Assembly (NCBI GenBank): GCA_947624655.1
Contig: CANQLH010000019.1
Location: 1-40,483, forward strand
Direction of reading: 5' to 3'
From: an uncultured Clostridia bacterium
GTDB taxonomy: Bacteria; Bacillota; Clostridia; TANB77; CAG-508
DNA length: 40,483 nt
Shown here: positions 1 through 9,427 of the stretch, piece by piece
Layout of the letters: the number at the start of each line of letters is the position of its first letter
Position numbering within the stretch: the first letter of the stretch is position 1
The notes under the pieces: generated by a model
What the model saw: only the letters and a program-made list of their open reading frames with translations
Databases searched by the model: none
What the model was told of the DNA's origin: nothing
Program-made: the position numbers and the translations under genes

Positions 1-2828
1 TCTTTTCTAGTTTGAGCTAAATATGATAAATATATTTTTTCTTGTTCTTTTTCCATTTCGTTTTTCATTATTGTTATATTTTTCTCTGGTAACTCTGTTA
101 AAACATCTTTTTTCACTCTTCTTAAAACAAATGGACTAATCAATTTCTTAAGTCTATTTAATGCTTCTTTATCTTCATATTTTAATATTGGTTCTTCAAA
201 TTTTTTCTTAAATTTGTTGTAATTATATAAATATCCTGGCATTATAAAATCAAATATAGACCAAAGTTCAGCTATTGAATTTTCTATTGGAGTACCAGTT
301 AGTGCAAACTTCACTTCACCTTTTAATGATTTAAGTGATGTTGCATTTTGAGTTAATGAATTTTTTATATATTGTGCTTCATCTGCTATTATATATTTAA
401 AATTTTTACCTTCATAGTTTTCAACATCTCTTTTTAGTAAATCATATGATGTAATAATTAGATTGTAGTCTTGATAAGTATCCAATTGTTTATTTCTTTC
501 CTCTGCTGTTCCGTTAATAATTAATACTTTTATTGAATCACACCATTTTTCAACTTCTGCCTTCCAGTTAAGCACTAATGTACTTGGGCATACCACTATT
601 GATGTTGTTTTATTTTTTAATTTTAGTTCTGTACTTAATAATGCTATAATTTGTAAAGTTTTTCCTAGCCCCATATCATCTGCTAGAATTCCTCCAAATT
701 TATACTTTTCTAAAGTCTTTAACCATCTATATCCTACCTTTTGATAGTCCCTTAGCTTTTCTTTAAATTCTTTATCTATTTCAATATCATTTGAAATTTC
801 AGAATTTCCTATATTATCTATTAATTCTGTAAATTTTTCATTTTTAGATACATTTATTTGTTTCTTAGAATCTATTAATTTTTCTAAATATAAACTTCTA
901 TTTATTGGTAGATTAATTACACCCTTTGTTACTTTACTATAATCTATATCAAGTGTTTCTGACATCTCCTCTAATAAATTTAAGTCTTCATTATTAGTTA
1001 GGTTAAGAAAATCTCCACTTTTTAATTTATAATATTTTTTCTTAACAGTATAATTTTTTAAAATATCCTTTATTTCACTAATATCTATATTTATTTTTGA
1101 AATATCTAATTCTAATAATCCATTATCTATCTTTATTCCTATATTTGAGATTTTAGGCTGTCTTATTTGCTTATTTTTAAATTTATCTGTTGCTAAAACT
1201 TCAAAGTCATTCATATATCCTTCAATTTTATGTAACAAAAACTCATAAATATCATCTGTATTTTTCATAACAAATTGTTCTTTTTCAGGTAAAAGTTCAA
1301 AACCATCCATAAATATTCTTTTAATAACTTCTGTTTCTGCTGGCACATTTCTGACAATATTATGTTCTTTAACATATGCTTGATAATTATTTTCTAGTAT
1401 GTTAAATTCATAATCATTATAACAAAATTTTAGCTCTAGCATAATATTACCTTTGTCATCAACATCTAGTAAAATTTTTGATGCTAATTCACTTACAACT
1501 TCCACCTCTTTTGCTATTTCTTCTGGTAAATCATCAGCTTTTATGTGTATTTTTGGCATAACAAATCTAGTAAAGTCATTTAATCTATCTTCTGGAATAA
1601 GTACATAATCATTATTTTTTAATATTTCAAATAATCTAACAAGATTGATATCTTTATCTTTTTTGTATATTTTTTTATTATACAAAATGTAAATATTTTT
1701 ATCTGAATAGAATACAAGATAATTAGAAATATTCATTCTTAACACATATTCTTCCGATATTTTTTCCTGTTCATCATCCCAATAATAATTATTATATATT
1801 TTTATTTTTTCTTTTTGAATATTACATGTTATTTTTAATTCTTCATCTGTGATATTACATAATTCAATTCCTTGCTTACTATCATATTCATAGCAATGAA
1901 ATAATACATTTGGGTTTGGAAGCATATTAAAAAATTCATCTATTTTATTACCCTTTATATGCATTTCTTTTCCTATTACAGTCGACATATTATATCTGTC
2001 AAAGCTATCATAATATTTAAACATTTCAGCATATTCAATAATATAATCAAACAACCATCTTGAATCTTCACTGAAGTTTTCTCTTTTTGGAATAAATCTT
2101 AGTTGCTTTCCATAATATATTTCTGTTTCGTTTTTATATGCATCATATAAGTTACTAATACTATTTAGAACATACATACGATTTTCGCCTATTTTAAATG
2201 TTATGGTTAGAGTTTCGTTATCATATAGTTCTAATGTGAATTCCAATTTTACATTAGTTGCAAGTTCCGATAATTTTACATTCTTCATTGTTTGAGTTCG
2301 ATTATATAGCTCTAATACATCGAGTCTATCTGAATTTTCTATAAATTCATTACCAGTTTTATATAAATTTATCATATGGAGTCCATTATAATATTTTTGT
2401 TGATATTCATATTTTTTTCTTTCTTCTTCCTTTCTCCTTCTAATTTCTTCTATTCTCTTTTGCACTTCTTCTTTCCTCTTGTTCTCCATTTTTATTTTTC
2501 CTTCTGTCGTACTTGCATAATGTGGCTCTATTACTTCCATAGACGTAGCTATTATATGTTTACACAAATTTCCATTATAATAATCTTCACATGTACATGT
2601 ACTTTTGTTAATCTTATTTCCACATATTTCTAAATGTGTAGTATAAGTATCATAATTTCCATCAACAGATGCTTCTATAGAATAATTTTCTTCATCAATT
2701 TTATTAACATTTTTTACTTCAACTAACCCTCTGTTGTATATTCCCCTTCCTCTTCTATATCTAGCTGAATCATAGCTTCTATTAAAATTAAGTGTTTTAA
2801 ATTCCAAATCTATTACATCAATTATCAT
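1..2828 (-). CDS. SNF2-family DEAD/DEAH helicase with N-terminal SWIM zinc finger (3' end outside window)
   Basis: The frame is open from an ATG at 2828 to the window edge, about 942 residues, so the C-terminal helicase lobe is cut off. A SWIM zinc finger sits near residues 78-91 (C-x-C-x8-C-x-H). The long middle part resembles the SNF2-associated region of Firmicutes helicases. The Swi2/Snf2 ATPase follows with Walker A ADDMGLGKT (around 660-680), motif II DEAQ (around 390) and motif III ALTGTPIEN (around 300). The family uses ATP to translocate on duplex DNA; no specific role can be read here. Three CGG triplets occur in the gene, all out of frame (AAC GGA, TCG GAA twice), and the frame is not disturbed. 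The gene is monocistronic at this end, with a 346-base gap upstream. Confidence 0.9.
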   Translation of the reverse strand, partial: MIIDVIDLEFKTLNFNRSYDSARYRRGRGIYNRGLVEVKNVNKIDEENYSIEASVDGNYDTYTTHLEICGNKINKSTCTCEDYYNGNLCKHIIATSMEVIEPHYASTTEGKIKMENKRKEEVQKRIEEIRRRKEEERKKYEYQQKYYNGLHMINLYKTGNEFIENSDRLDVLELYNRTQTMKNVKLSELATNVKLEFTLELYDNETLTITFKIGENRMYVLNSISNLYDAYKNETEIYYGKQLRFIPKRENFSEDSRWLFDYIIEYAEMFKYYDSFDRYNMSTVIGKEMHIKGNKIDEFFNMLPNPNVLFHCYEYDSKQGIELCNITDEELKITCNIQKEKIKIYNNYYWDDEQEKISEEYVLRMNISNYLVFYSDKNIYILYNKKIYKKDKDINLVRLFEILKNNDYVLIPEDRLNDFTRFVMPKIHIKADDLPEEIAKEVEVVSELASKILLDVDDKGNIMLELKFCYNDYEFNILENNYQAYVKEHNIVRNVPAETEVIKRIFMDGFELLPEKEQFVMKNTDDIYEFLLHKIEGYMNDFEVLATDKFKNKQIRQPKISNIGIKIDNGLLELDISKINIDISEIKDILKNYTVKKKYYKLKSGDFLNLTNNEDLNLLEEMSETLDIDYSKVTKGVINLPINRSLYLEKLIDSKKQINVSKNEKFTELIDNIGNSEISNDIEIDKEFKEKLRDYQKVGYRWLKTLEKYKFGGILADDMGLGKTLQIIALLSTELKLKNKTTSIVVCPSTLVLNWKAEVEKWCDSIKVLIINGTAEERNKQLDTYQDYNLIITSYDLLKRDVENYEGKNFKYIIADEAQYIKNSLTQNATSLKSLKGEVKFALTGTPIENSIAELWSIFDFIMPGYLYNYNKFKKKFEEPILKYEDKEALNRLKKLISPFVLRRVKKDVLTELPEKNITIMKNEMEKEQEKIYLSYLAQTRK

Positions 2829-2912
2829 ATTTTATTAGTCCCTTCATTACTACATATTAATCTAAAAGCATCTTTTGTGTAATTATTTTTTCAATGAACC
2901 CATTGTATCATA

Positions 2913-3044
2913 TATTGTAATAAAAATAAAGTAATTTACATAAATTTATGTGAATTACTTTATTTTTAATTTTATTTATGGTTAGAACTTCTTTGTTTGT
3001 TGCCTTAAATTACTCATATTCTTTCACTAATTTTTTATATATTG
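2913..3044. repeat. Copy 1 of imperfect direct repeat flanking the LRR surface-protein gene
   Basis: Bases 2913-2941 match 4666-4694 over 29 bases, and 2991-3044 match 4706-4758 with few differences, in the same order and orientation. The second copy includes the true 3' end of murD2. The two copies bracket the LPXTG protein gene, which suggests that gene was added by a duplication or insertion. Confidence 0.65.
2922..2967. repeat. 46-base palindrome
   Basis: The two 23-base arms are reverse complements with one mismatch (G-U in RNA) and no spacer. It is followed by T-rich sequence on both strands, so it could act as a bidirectional terminator. Only the left arm survives in the second repeat copy near 4671-4694. 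Confidence 0.6.
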
Positions 3045-3144
3045 CTGTTTTCATAAAATAAAATTTTCCATCTTCTATATTGTGAGAATTTTAGTTAGAA
3101 AATATAATGAAGTTTATGAATAGATTTTGAAAAATAGGTAGTAA

Positions 3145-3175
3145 ACTAAAAAAGACCTCGAAGGTCTTTTTTAGT
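3145..3175 (-). terminator. Rho-independent terminator of the LPXTG protein gene
   Basis: A perfect hairpin with a GACC/GGTC core and A/T-tract flanks directly follows the stop codon at 3175-3177. On the minus strand the stem runs into a U tract. Confidence 0.85.
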
Positions 3176-4545
3176 TATTTTATATCTTTGTAATTATTAT
3201 ACTTTTTATATATAATTACAGTAATTAATGTCATTATTAGAATACTAATTATGGTTAATTTCATATTAACTCCAGTTTGTGGTAATTTTCCCCCAACAAC
3301 AGTATTATCCGAAGTAGTTCCAGAAGTAGTGTCTTTATTAATTACCGTAACATTACAAGTAGCTTTTTTTGTACCATCTGCATTTGACACTGTTATTATT
3401 GTAGTTCCAACTTTTTTTGCTATAATTTTTCCATTTTCAACAGTTGCTATACTTGAATTACTACTAGACCATACTAAACTCTTATCAGTCACATTATTGG
3501 GTAAAATAGTAGCAATAAGAGTTTCAGTATTACCAACATATAAGGATAGAGAAGACTTATTTAATGAAATTGACGTCATTGGAACCACAGTAGGTTGTGT
3601 CGAAGAATCTTTTTTTACTACTGATACAGTACATGTATCTTTGTATTGACCATCTTCTGTTGAAACAGTAATTATAGTATTTCCTATATTTTTTGCTGTT
3701 ACTTTTCCATTTTCAACAGTCGCAACTTTTTCATCACTACTTGACCATATTACTTTTGTAGATGAAGACATTTCAATAAAATTAACTGTTAAAGTTTCGC
3801 TTTCATTTTCTTTTAGAGATAACTCATTCTTATTTAAATGAATATCTCCCATTGTTGTTACGGGTGGTTCTTCACTGTTAGATAATATTTCAAATTTAAT
3901 TCCGTTTTGTTGTGCATATGTTTGAGTTGTAGAGCCTTCGTATCCATATAGTACTAAATTAGAAGAATCATATTCAAAAACTCTTGATGCATAACTAATA
4001 TCTGTAGAATAAACTCTTACTTTTTCTAACTTAGAACAGATACCTAAAGCACGTGAGTCAATTGATTTTACATTCTCAGGAATATCAAATTCTGTAAAGT
4101 CTGTTTCTTGAAAAGTACAATCTCCAATACTTTTAATCTTTGATGGAATATTTATTGAATTTAATTTACCACATTGTAAAAAAGTTTGTGCATCAAGAAA
4201 AGTTAAACTTTCTGGTAACTTTACAGTTTCTAAATTCGTACATTTCACAAAAGCTAACAATTCTATTCTTTGAATTCCTTCGCTAATTACAAGATTTTTT
4301 ATTGTATGTCCATTAGTTGAATTTCTGCTTTCGTCAAAAGCATGTTTTCCAATAGTTACAACATTATGACCTTCTATTGTACTTGGAATTGTTAAATTGC
4401 TTTCTGAGCCATTATATGCTGTTATCGTAGCATTCCCATTAGCATCTAAAGTATAAGAAAAATCAGATGCTCCATACGATTTTATGGTAAAAGCTAAAAT
4501 AATAAATAAACTGATTAATAAAGTTTTATATATAATTTTTTTCAT
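3175..4545 (-). CDS. LPXTG-anchored surface protein with BspA-like LRRs and two bacterial Ig-like domains
   Basis: The 456-residue protein starts with a basic, hydrophobic signal peptide ending near SYGA (residue 26). Residues about 55-215 form leucine-rich repeats of the BspA/LRR_5 type (patterns such as IPSTIEGHNVVTIG and LPESLTFLDAQTF). Two Big_2 (BID_2) domains follow, each with the WSSS-x-ATVENGK pattern. The C-terminus is a sortase signal: LPQTG at about 421, a hydrophobic segment and a lysine-rich tail. It is therefore expected to be exported and linked to peptidoglycan, probably for adhesion. The ATG at 4545 has a good GGAGGG ribosome site. The gene stands alone with its own promoter and terminator and is flanked by a repeat of the murD2 3' end. 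Confidence 0.9.
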   Translation of the reverse strand: MKKIIYKTLLISLFIILAFTIKSYGASDFSYTLDANGNATITAYNGSESNLTIPSTIEGHNVVTIGKHAFDESRNSTNGHTIKNLVISEGIQRIELLAFVKCTNLETVKLPESLTFLDAQTFLQCGKLNSINIPSKIKSIGDCTFQETDFTEFDIPENVKSIDSRALGICSKLEKVRVYSTDISYASRVFEYDSSNLVLYGYEGSTTQTYAQQNGIKFEILSNSEEPPVTTMGDIHLNKNELSLKENESETLTVNFIEMSSSTKVIWSSSDEKVATVENGKVTAKNIGNTIITVSTEDGQYKDTCTVSVVKKDSSTQPTVVPMTSISLNKSSLSLYVGNTETLIATILPNNVTDKSLVWSSSNSSIATVENGKIIAKKVGTTIITVSNADGTKKATCNVTVINKDTTSGTTSDNTVVGGKLPQTGVNMKLTIISILIMTLITVIIYKKYNNYKDIK

Positions 4546-4565
4546 TATAAATTCCCTCCATTTTT

Positions 4566-4594
4566 ATTTTATAATATGTTTTAATTTTTTTCAA
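4566..4594 (-). promoter_or_regulatory. Sigma-A-type promoter for the LPXTG protein gene
   Basis: Reading the minus strand, a -35 of TTGAAA (4589-4594) and a -10 of TAAAAT (4566-4571) are 17 bases apart. They lie about 20 bases upstream of the ATG at 4545. Confidence 0.5.
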
Positions 4595-4665
4595 TAAAAA
4601 ATACACATTTTGCATAGATTTTTTCACTTTCTACCAAAATATATAAATTTATTTATAATTTCTAT

Positions 4666-4758
4666 TATTGTAATAAAAATAAAGTAATTTACATTTCACT
4701 ATTTTCTTTGTTTGTTGCCTTAAATAACTTCTATCCCTTTACTAATTTTTTATATATT
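4666..4758. repeat. Copy 2 of imperfect direct repeat (murD2 3' end and downstream)
   Basis: Pairs with 2913-3044. It carries the last codons of murD2 and its 3' flank. The hairpin present in copy 1 is truncated here to one arm. Confidence 0.65.
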
Positions 4759-6093
4759 TCTCCTTTTTCCTTAAAGTTTTTAAAATATCCATAGCTTGCA
4801 GCAGCTGGAGATAGAAGACAGATATATCCTTTTCTTGTAACTTTTTTTGCTGTACTAACCGCTTCTTCCATAGTTTCTACAAAATATGTTTTTATTTTAT
4901 TATTTGTAATTTCTTTGCCTATAATATGGCCTGTTTTCGGCATACAAATTATATTTTCTATGTTACTTTTGTTTAAATATTCTATAAATTTGCTAAAATC
5001 AACCCCTCTATCCATTCCTCCGAATAATTAAAGTATTAACTTTCTCAAGTCCTTCTATTGAATTCATTGTAGCTTCTGGGATTGTGGCAATTGCATCGTC
5101 ATAGTATATTACGCCTTCATATTCTCCTACCCTTTCTATCCTATGAGGTAAGGATTCAAAATTATTGATACAGTCTATTGTTTTTGATAAATCTAGCTTT
5201 AATATTTCACTTACTGTAAGTGCAAACATTATATTGCTTAAGTTATGCTTTCCTACTAAATTTCTTTTATCTAAGCTATTATATATTTCTTTTGAATTAA
5301 TATAGACTTTTTCCTTTTTTAGTAATATATTATTTTCTTCTTCTGCTTCATCTTGCAAGGTTATACAATACTTATGTGACTTTATTTTATGATTTTTAAC
5401 TTCCTCTTGTAAAATCTCACTATCCTTGCTATATAAAAAGTGGTCATCTGGACCTTGATATTTGAATATATTACACTTTGCCTCTGCATAATCTTCTAAT
5501 GATTTATAGTGGTCTAAGTGTTCTTGATATATATTTAAAAGTATTGCAATATTAGGCGATAGCTCCATATACTCTAATTGATGTGATGACATCTCTAAAA
5601 CTAAAGTCATATTCTCTTTTATTTCATCTATATAATCGAATACTGGAGTTCCAATATTTCCAAGTAACATACAATCTATGCCTTGTTTTTTTAGAATTTC
5701 ATATATTAAAGTACTGGTGGTACTTTTTCCTTTGCTCCCTGTTATTCCTATTGTATATACATTAAAAAACTCTAAAAGTAGTTCAAGCTGTGATTTTATC
5801 TTGCTATAAAACTTTTTAGTATCAACTTCTGCAAATGATATTCCAGGAGCTTTTATTATTATATCATATTCTTCTAAATTTTTTAAATAATCTTCTCCGC
5901 TTATGTATATAGCGTTGTTTTCATCTTGCAATACATCACAATTTTTTTCAAAATCTTTTTCTCTATCTGCAATATATATAGTCTTGTCTTTTAAATGTTT
6001 TCTTATAAATTTATACGTTGATTTTCCTTCAATTCCAAAGCCTAGTATAAGTATCTTTTTATTCTTTAGGTAATCTATTAAATCCTTAATCAC
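4731..6093 (-). CDS. murD: UDP-N-acetylmuramoyl-L-alanine--L-glutamate ligase (MurD2 type), +1 frameshift at CGG
   Basis: Mur ligase that adds glutamate to UDP-MurNAc-L-Ala in the cytoplasm. An N-terminal Rossmann part (ILGFGIEGKST) is followed by the ATP-binding loop GITGSKGKSTTS near residue 118, the central ligase domain, and a C-terminal domain. The frame breaks at CGG (5020-5022): unshifted reading stops four codons later, whereas skipping C5022 gives IIGG-MDRG, a typical MurD C-terminal motif, and yields a 453-residue protein of normal length. The GTG start at 6093 overlaps the 3' end of murL. Pairing with murL identifies it as the MurD2 type, which joins L-Glu before epimerisation; the substrate preference is inferred from context. 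This step is essential, so a true null is unlikely. Confidence 0.9.
5020..5022 (-). other. murD: CGG +1 recoding site in murD2
   Basis: ATT [C] GGA: Ile then Gly. Downstream frame becomes the one ending at 4731. Confidence 0.85.
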
Positions 6094-7459
6094 AATTTAT
6101 CGCCCTTTCTAACCTTTTTAACTGTTCATCTGTTAAATTGTTTTCTTTGCATAATCTTTTAGTAATATCCGTAGATGTGTCAATTAATCCAAAGCTTTCT
6201 TTATAGTATTTTAACAAATATGGAATATCTTTTCTTTCGCTTTCTAACTTTAAGATTAGTGTACTCACAGCATAGTTAACTTCTTCAAATGTTCCAACAC
6301 ATTCAAATGGCTTGTTTTTTCCCTTTCCTATAAGCTCAATAAACGTATTTAATAAGCTCTTATCTTCAAATAAATCTTTTTTGAAAATATCAACAAGTTC
6401 ATCTTTATACAAATAGGGGCTAAGTATTGTATAAACAAATAGACACTTTGGGCATTTACAACACCACTTCCATTTTTCATCTTTACTTCCGACATTGCAA
6501 CTTTTAAACACCTGATGATATTTCTTTAATCTAGAAAATATCTTTGCAATTTGAAGTTCACTTAAAGGCCTTAAAAAGCTAAAATATTTTACATTTCCTT
6601 TTAAATATTTTTCAGAATATTTAGAAAAATCATTTTCAAACTCGAAGCTTTTTGAATATTGATGATTAATCTTTTCTCCCATTACATTTGTTTCATTTGC
6701 ACTATTTTCATTTGATAGAGCGACATATTTTTTTCCTGTTATGTATGCTACAAAATAATTTAAAAATGCAAGAAGTGACGAAAAAGGTGTATGACCATTT
6801 ATATAACCTTCGTTATTTAACTCTATTAATTTTGAGTCTATTTTTCTATACATTTCTATTATATGTTCATTATCAAAACCTGCTATTTTAGCACATTCAA
6901 GCATTACTGGTTTAGGATTTACCATTGAGCAAAAGTCTTTCGTTCTATCCAGATTAAGAGTTTCTAAGGTTACAATAGAATCTTTTCCTCCTCCTATTGG
7001 AACTATATACCCCTCTTGCAAATCTACTTCATTTTCTATATCAATTTCCTTGCCTTCGCAAGTAATCTCCATAAATTCATCTATATTAGTTTTTATTCCA
7101 TTTGTATAAAATAATTCTCCTAATCCGTAAAAATATAGCTTTTTAAACCAGTCAATTTGTTCCTTATTTAAAAAGCCACACTTAATTATAACCTTTGGAG
7201 AACATGTGCATTTCCAATAACTTATAAGCTCTACTAAACCTATATTAAATGCCATATTCTTTATCTTATTTTCATTTATATCTTTTAATTTCATATTCTT
7301 TTTTAATATCTTTATTGTAGGTTTAAATTTAGCACATCCAGTAATTTCAAATTCATATTCTAAAATTATCTCACTTTCGTTTTCTTTGATACTATAATCC
7401 TCAAATATAAATTCTTTATATTTCTCTCTAAGCTCATTAAACTTCATAGAATTTTCCAT
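6086..7459 (-). CDS. murL: UDP-MurNAc-L-Ala-L-Glu epimerase MurL
   Basis: The 457-residue protein carries the features I know for MurL of Xanthomonas oryzae: a PP-loop PIGGGKDS (near 153-160), NGHTPFSS, SNENSA, a segment NHQYSKSFEFE, YFSFLRPLSEL, a cysteine cluster CCKCPKC, and KPFECVG near the C-terminus. MurL uses ATP to invert L-Glu to D-Glu on the UDP-MurNAc dipeptide, which replaces glutamate racemase plus classical MurD. The downstream murD2 overlaps by eight bases, so the two are translationally coupled. The ATG at 7459 follows a GAGGAG ribosome site. Three CGG triplets in the gene are all out of frame and the frame is intact. Recognition is from motif order, with good confidence. Confidence 0.88.
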   Translation of the reverse strand: MENSMKFNELREKYKEFIFEDYSIKENESEIILEYEFEITGCAKFKPTIKILKKNMKLKDINENKIKNMAFNIGLVELISYWKCTCSPKVIIKCGFLNKEQIDWFKKLYFYGLGELFYTNGIKTNIDEFMEITCEGKEIDIENEVDLQEGYIVPIGGGKDSIVTLETLNLDRTKDFCSMVNPKPVMLECAKIAGFDNEHIIEMYRKIDSKLIELNNEGYINGHTPFSSLLAFLNYFVAYITGKKYVALSNENSANETNVMGEKINHQYSKSFEFENDFSKYSEKYLKGNVKYFSFLRPLSELQIAKIFSRLKKYHQVFKSCNVGSKDEKWKWCCKCPKCLFVYTILSPYLYKDELVDIFKKDLFEDKSLLNTFIELIGKGKNKPFECVGTFEEVNYAVSTLILKLESERKDIPYLLKYYKESFGLIDTSTDITKRLCKENNLTDEQLKRLERAINCD

Positions 7460-7635
7460 CTCTCCTCTACTTTATCATATAGTTATATTATTCAAAATTG
7501 CTTCCTATCGTTTCAAATTTTATCACACTTTTATATAGGAAACAATATTGCTTCCTTAAATTACCTTTGATTTAGCGTCAGTTTTATGTTAACATATTAA
7601 TAGAACATATCTCTTTTGAAACGGAGGTTTTTATA

Positions 7636-7884
7636 TTGGAAACTTTAATTAAAACAATAAAAAACTTTGATGTAAAGACTAAAAAACTTATGACTTATGG
7701 AATTTATTTTTCTTTGCTAGTCGCAATTATAGGAGCTTTACTTTTAATTTGCTACATATCATTTTATCCTTCAAATTTTATTTATTACATAGGAAAAGAA
7801 ATAATCCATCTCTCTTTATCTTGGGGTGTATCATTTTTTGCATCAGCCTTAGTTATGGATAAAGTAAAAAAGGATATTGAATAA
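7636..7884 (+). CDS. Small two-helix membrane protein
   Basis: Conserved-looking 82-residue protein with two hydrophobic segments (about 19-43 and 58-73) and a basic C-terminal end (KVKKDIE). The start is a TTG at 7636 supported by the ribosome site CGGAGG at 7622-7627. It is transcribed divergently from murL. I do not recognise a family and assign no function. Confidence 0.6.
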   Translation: METLIKTIKNFDVKTKKLMTYGIYFSLLVAIIGALLLICYISFYPSNFIYYIGKEIIHLSLSWGVSFFASALVMDKVKKDIE

Positions 7885-7904
7885 AAGCAATATAATATTC
7901 ACTC

Positions 7905-7937
7905 CAAAATAAAAGAGCCTAAATTAATTAGACTCTT
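7905..7937 (-). terminator. Hairpin between convergent genes, better on the minus strand
   Basis: AAGAG-CTAA type arms with a small loop. On the minus strand the single mismatch becomes a G-U pair and T-rich sequence follows. It would terminate the double-OB protein gene and may also serve the convergent plus-strand gene. Confidence 0.6.
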
Positions 7938-7969
7938 TATTGTATGTTAGGATGATATACACTTATATT

Positions 7970-8662
7970 TTATACAGCTTCTGCAGTTTCTGTTCCTTCT
8001 CCTTCTTTTTCTTCTATAACTTCTAAGCTTGAGATTGAAACTTCATAAGCTACTCTTTCTACTACTGTACCATCTTCATATTTCTTCTCATATTTTCTAG
8101 ATTGTACTCTACCTATTGCTTTAACCTGTACCCCTACATCTAATCTGTCACAAAATCTAGCATTTCTTCCCCATGCTATTGCTGGTATGTAATCTGATTT
8201 GCTATATGCTCTATTTACTGCAAGCAAAAGATCTGCTATTTCACGGCCAAATGGTGTCTTTCTGTAAACTGGTTTTTTGCAAATATGACCAATTAATACA
8301 ACTTCATTTGAAACATCTAAATTAACATCTTCATCTTCTTTTGCTCTTTCTTCGATATCATTCTCAAATATAATATCTTTAGCAAAAACTGTTAAGATAA
8401 GTTTGTTTCTTTCATTCTCATAACTATTATAAGATCTAAATTGTCCCTTTACAACAATTCTTTTGCCTATTTTTAATTCTTCGTCATTTATTAATCTTTC
8501 AGATATTGTTATAGGTATAATATCAAATGTTTCGCTTAAACGTGGAACCTCTAAATCAAATATGTAAAAACTTTCTCCATAGATTTCATGACTAAATCTT
8601 TTTTCACTTGTAATTTTTCCCACTAAAACTAAGTGGTTATTATCCAAATAATTTGTGTTCAA
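7970..8662 (-). CDS. Tandem OB-fold single-strand DNA-binding protein
   Basis: The 230-residue protein has two SSB-like halves. Residues about 9-105 (LVLVGKITSEKRF to TVFAKDI) and about 118-215 (NEVVLIGHICKKPVYRKTPFGREIADLLLAVNR and GVQVKAIGRVQSR) both show the OB-fold pattern seen in Ssb. The second half is the more typical. Clostridial genomes commonly carry such a second SSB-related gene besides the canonical ssb, which here lies at 22361-22789. It probably binds ssDNA in replication, repair or competence; the specific role is not shown. It lacks the acidic DDLPF-type tail of canonical Ssb. Confidence 0.75.
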   Translation of the reverse strand: MNTNYLDNNHLVLVGKITSEKRFSHEIYGESFYIFDLEVPRLSETFDIIPITISERLINDEELKIGKRIVVKGQFRSYNSYENERNKLILTVFAKDIIFENDIEERAKEDEDVNLDVSNEVVLIGHICKKPVYRKTPFGREIADLLLAVNRAYSKSDYIPAIAWGRNARFCDRLDVGVQVKAIGRVQSRKYEKKYEDGTVVERVAYEVSISSLEVIEEKEGEGTETAEAV

Positions 8663-8851
8663 TTTCTTTTCCTCCCTATCTTTTTACGTAGGAAATATAT
8701 TCTTTCTATCCTTTACCTTAGTAATAATTTCTTACGTATCTTTATTCTTACTTTTTGTAAGATTTTTTACTTGTCTATTGTTTATATCGCTAAATTACAT
8801 ATTTATTATACTACATATTTTTGGTTTTGTCTACATAAAATGTTAATTTTT

Positions 8852-9370
8852 TTAGAAAATTATTTCTTTTTTCCCATAAATTAGCAAGATTGAAGCAACT
8901 CCCATAGAATTATGTGTATTATTTGATAGTTTTTTATTAAATATTTTGACTTGTATCTCTTGAGGTTCTAGCACATTTTTATTTATATCTATTATTTTTC
9001 TCTGCAAACATAACATTAAATTTTCTTCGACACTTGAAGCTGTAATTGTTGATTTTTGGTTAAATCCAAAGGTTATTACATTTAATTTCATATTATTTAT
9101 AATCTCTAAATTATTATTATCAATATCTGAATTTATGACTATATATTTTGCATTCTTAAATAATTCGTTCATTGCTTCCTTTTTTTCTGTTATTTCTTCT
9201 AGACTCATTATAAGTATTGTCTCAAATCTTATATTCCTTATATTATCTATACTCTTATCATTTATTATTATTACTGTATTTTCTTTATTTGGAGAATTTA
9301 GGTTATTATCCAAAATCCTCTTTATTTGCATTTCATTCTTACTTTCAGCAATAATTCCAATAAATGCCAC
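8852..9370 (-). CDS. Conserved hypothetical protein
   Basis: Protein of 172 residues with a GTG start at 9370 after a clear AAGGAG site. It begins with an FIGIIAES strand-like segment and has a motif around FGFNQKSTITASS (about 101-115) and LEPQEIQVKIFN (about 137). Regularly spaced hydrophobic strands suggest an alpha/beta fold. It lies just downstream of the deacetylase gene in the same orientation (57-base gap), so the two may be co-transcribed. I cannot name a family. Confidence 0.6.
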   Translation of the reverse strand: MAFIGIIAESKNEMQIKRILDNNLNSPNKENTVIIINDKSIDNIRNIRFETILIMSLEEITEKKEAMNELFKNAKYIVINSDIDNNNLEIINNMKLNVITFGFNQKSTITASSVEENLMLCLQRKIIDINKNVLEPQEIQVKIFNKKLSNNTHNSMGVASILLIYGKKEIIF

Positions 9371-9427
9371 TTTTTTATCTCCTTAAATATAAATCTTCTT
9401 TGTTATTCTAACCAAAAAAATTTCCTA

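Larger units (their letters stand above)
2829..3174. other. Gene-free interval with palindrome, partial repeat of murD2 tail, and terminator
   Basis: This 346-base stretch has no convincing gene. It holds a 46-base near-perfect palindrome (2922-2967), sequence repeated from the end of murD2 (2913-2941 and 2991-3044), and the terminator of the surface-protein gene (3145-3175). Read on the minus strand, the repeated part still encodes a short IYKKLVK-like tail followed by a stop, as at the end of murD2, but nothing MurD-like precedes it. Confidence 0.7.

Noticed and set aside
3251-3649. Plus-strand open frame opposite the LPXTG gene (similar ones at 13808-14272 and 33258-33701)
   Set aside because: These are antisense shadows of well-supported minus-strand genes, without ribosome sites or recognisable protein features.
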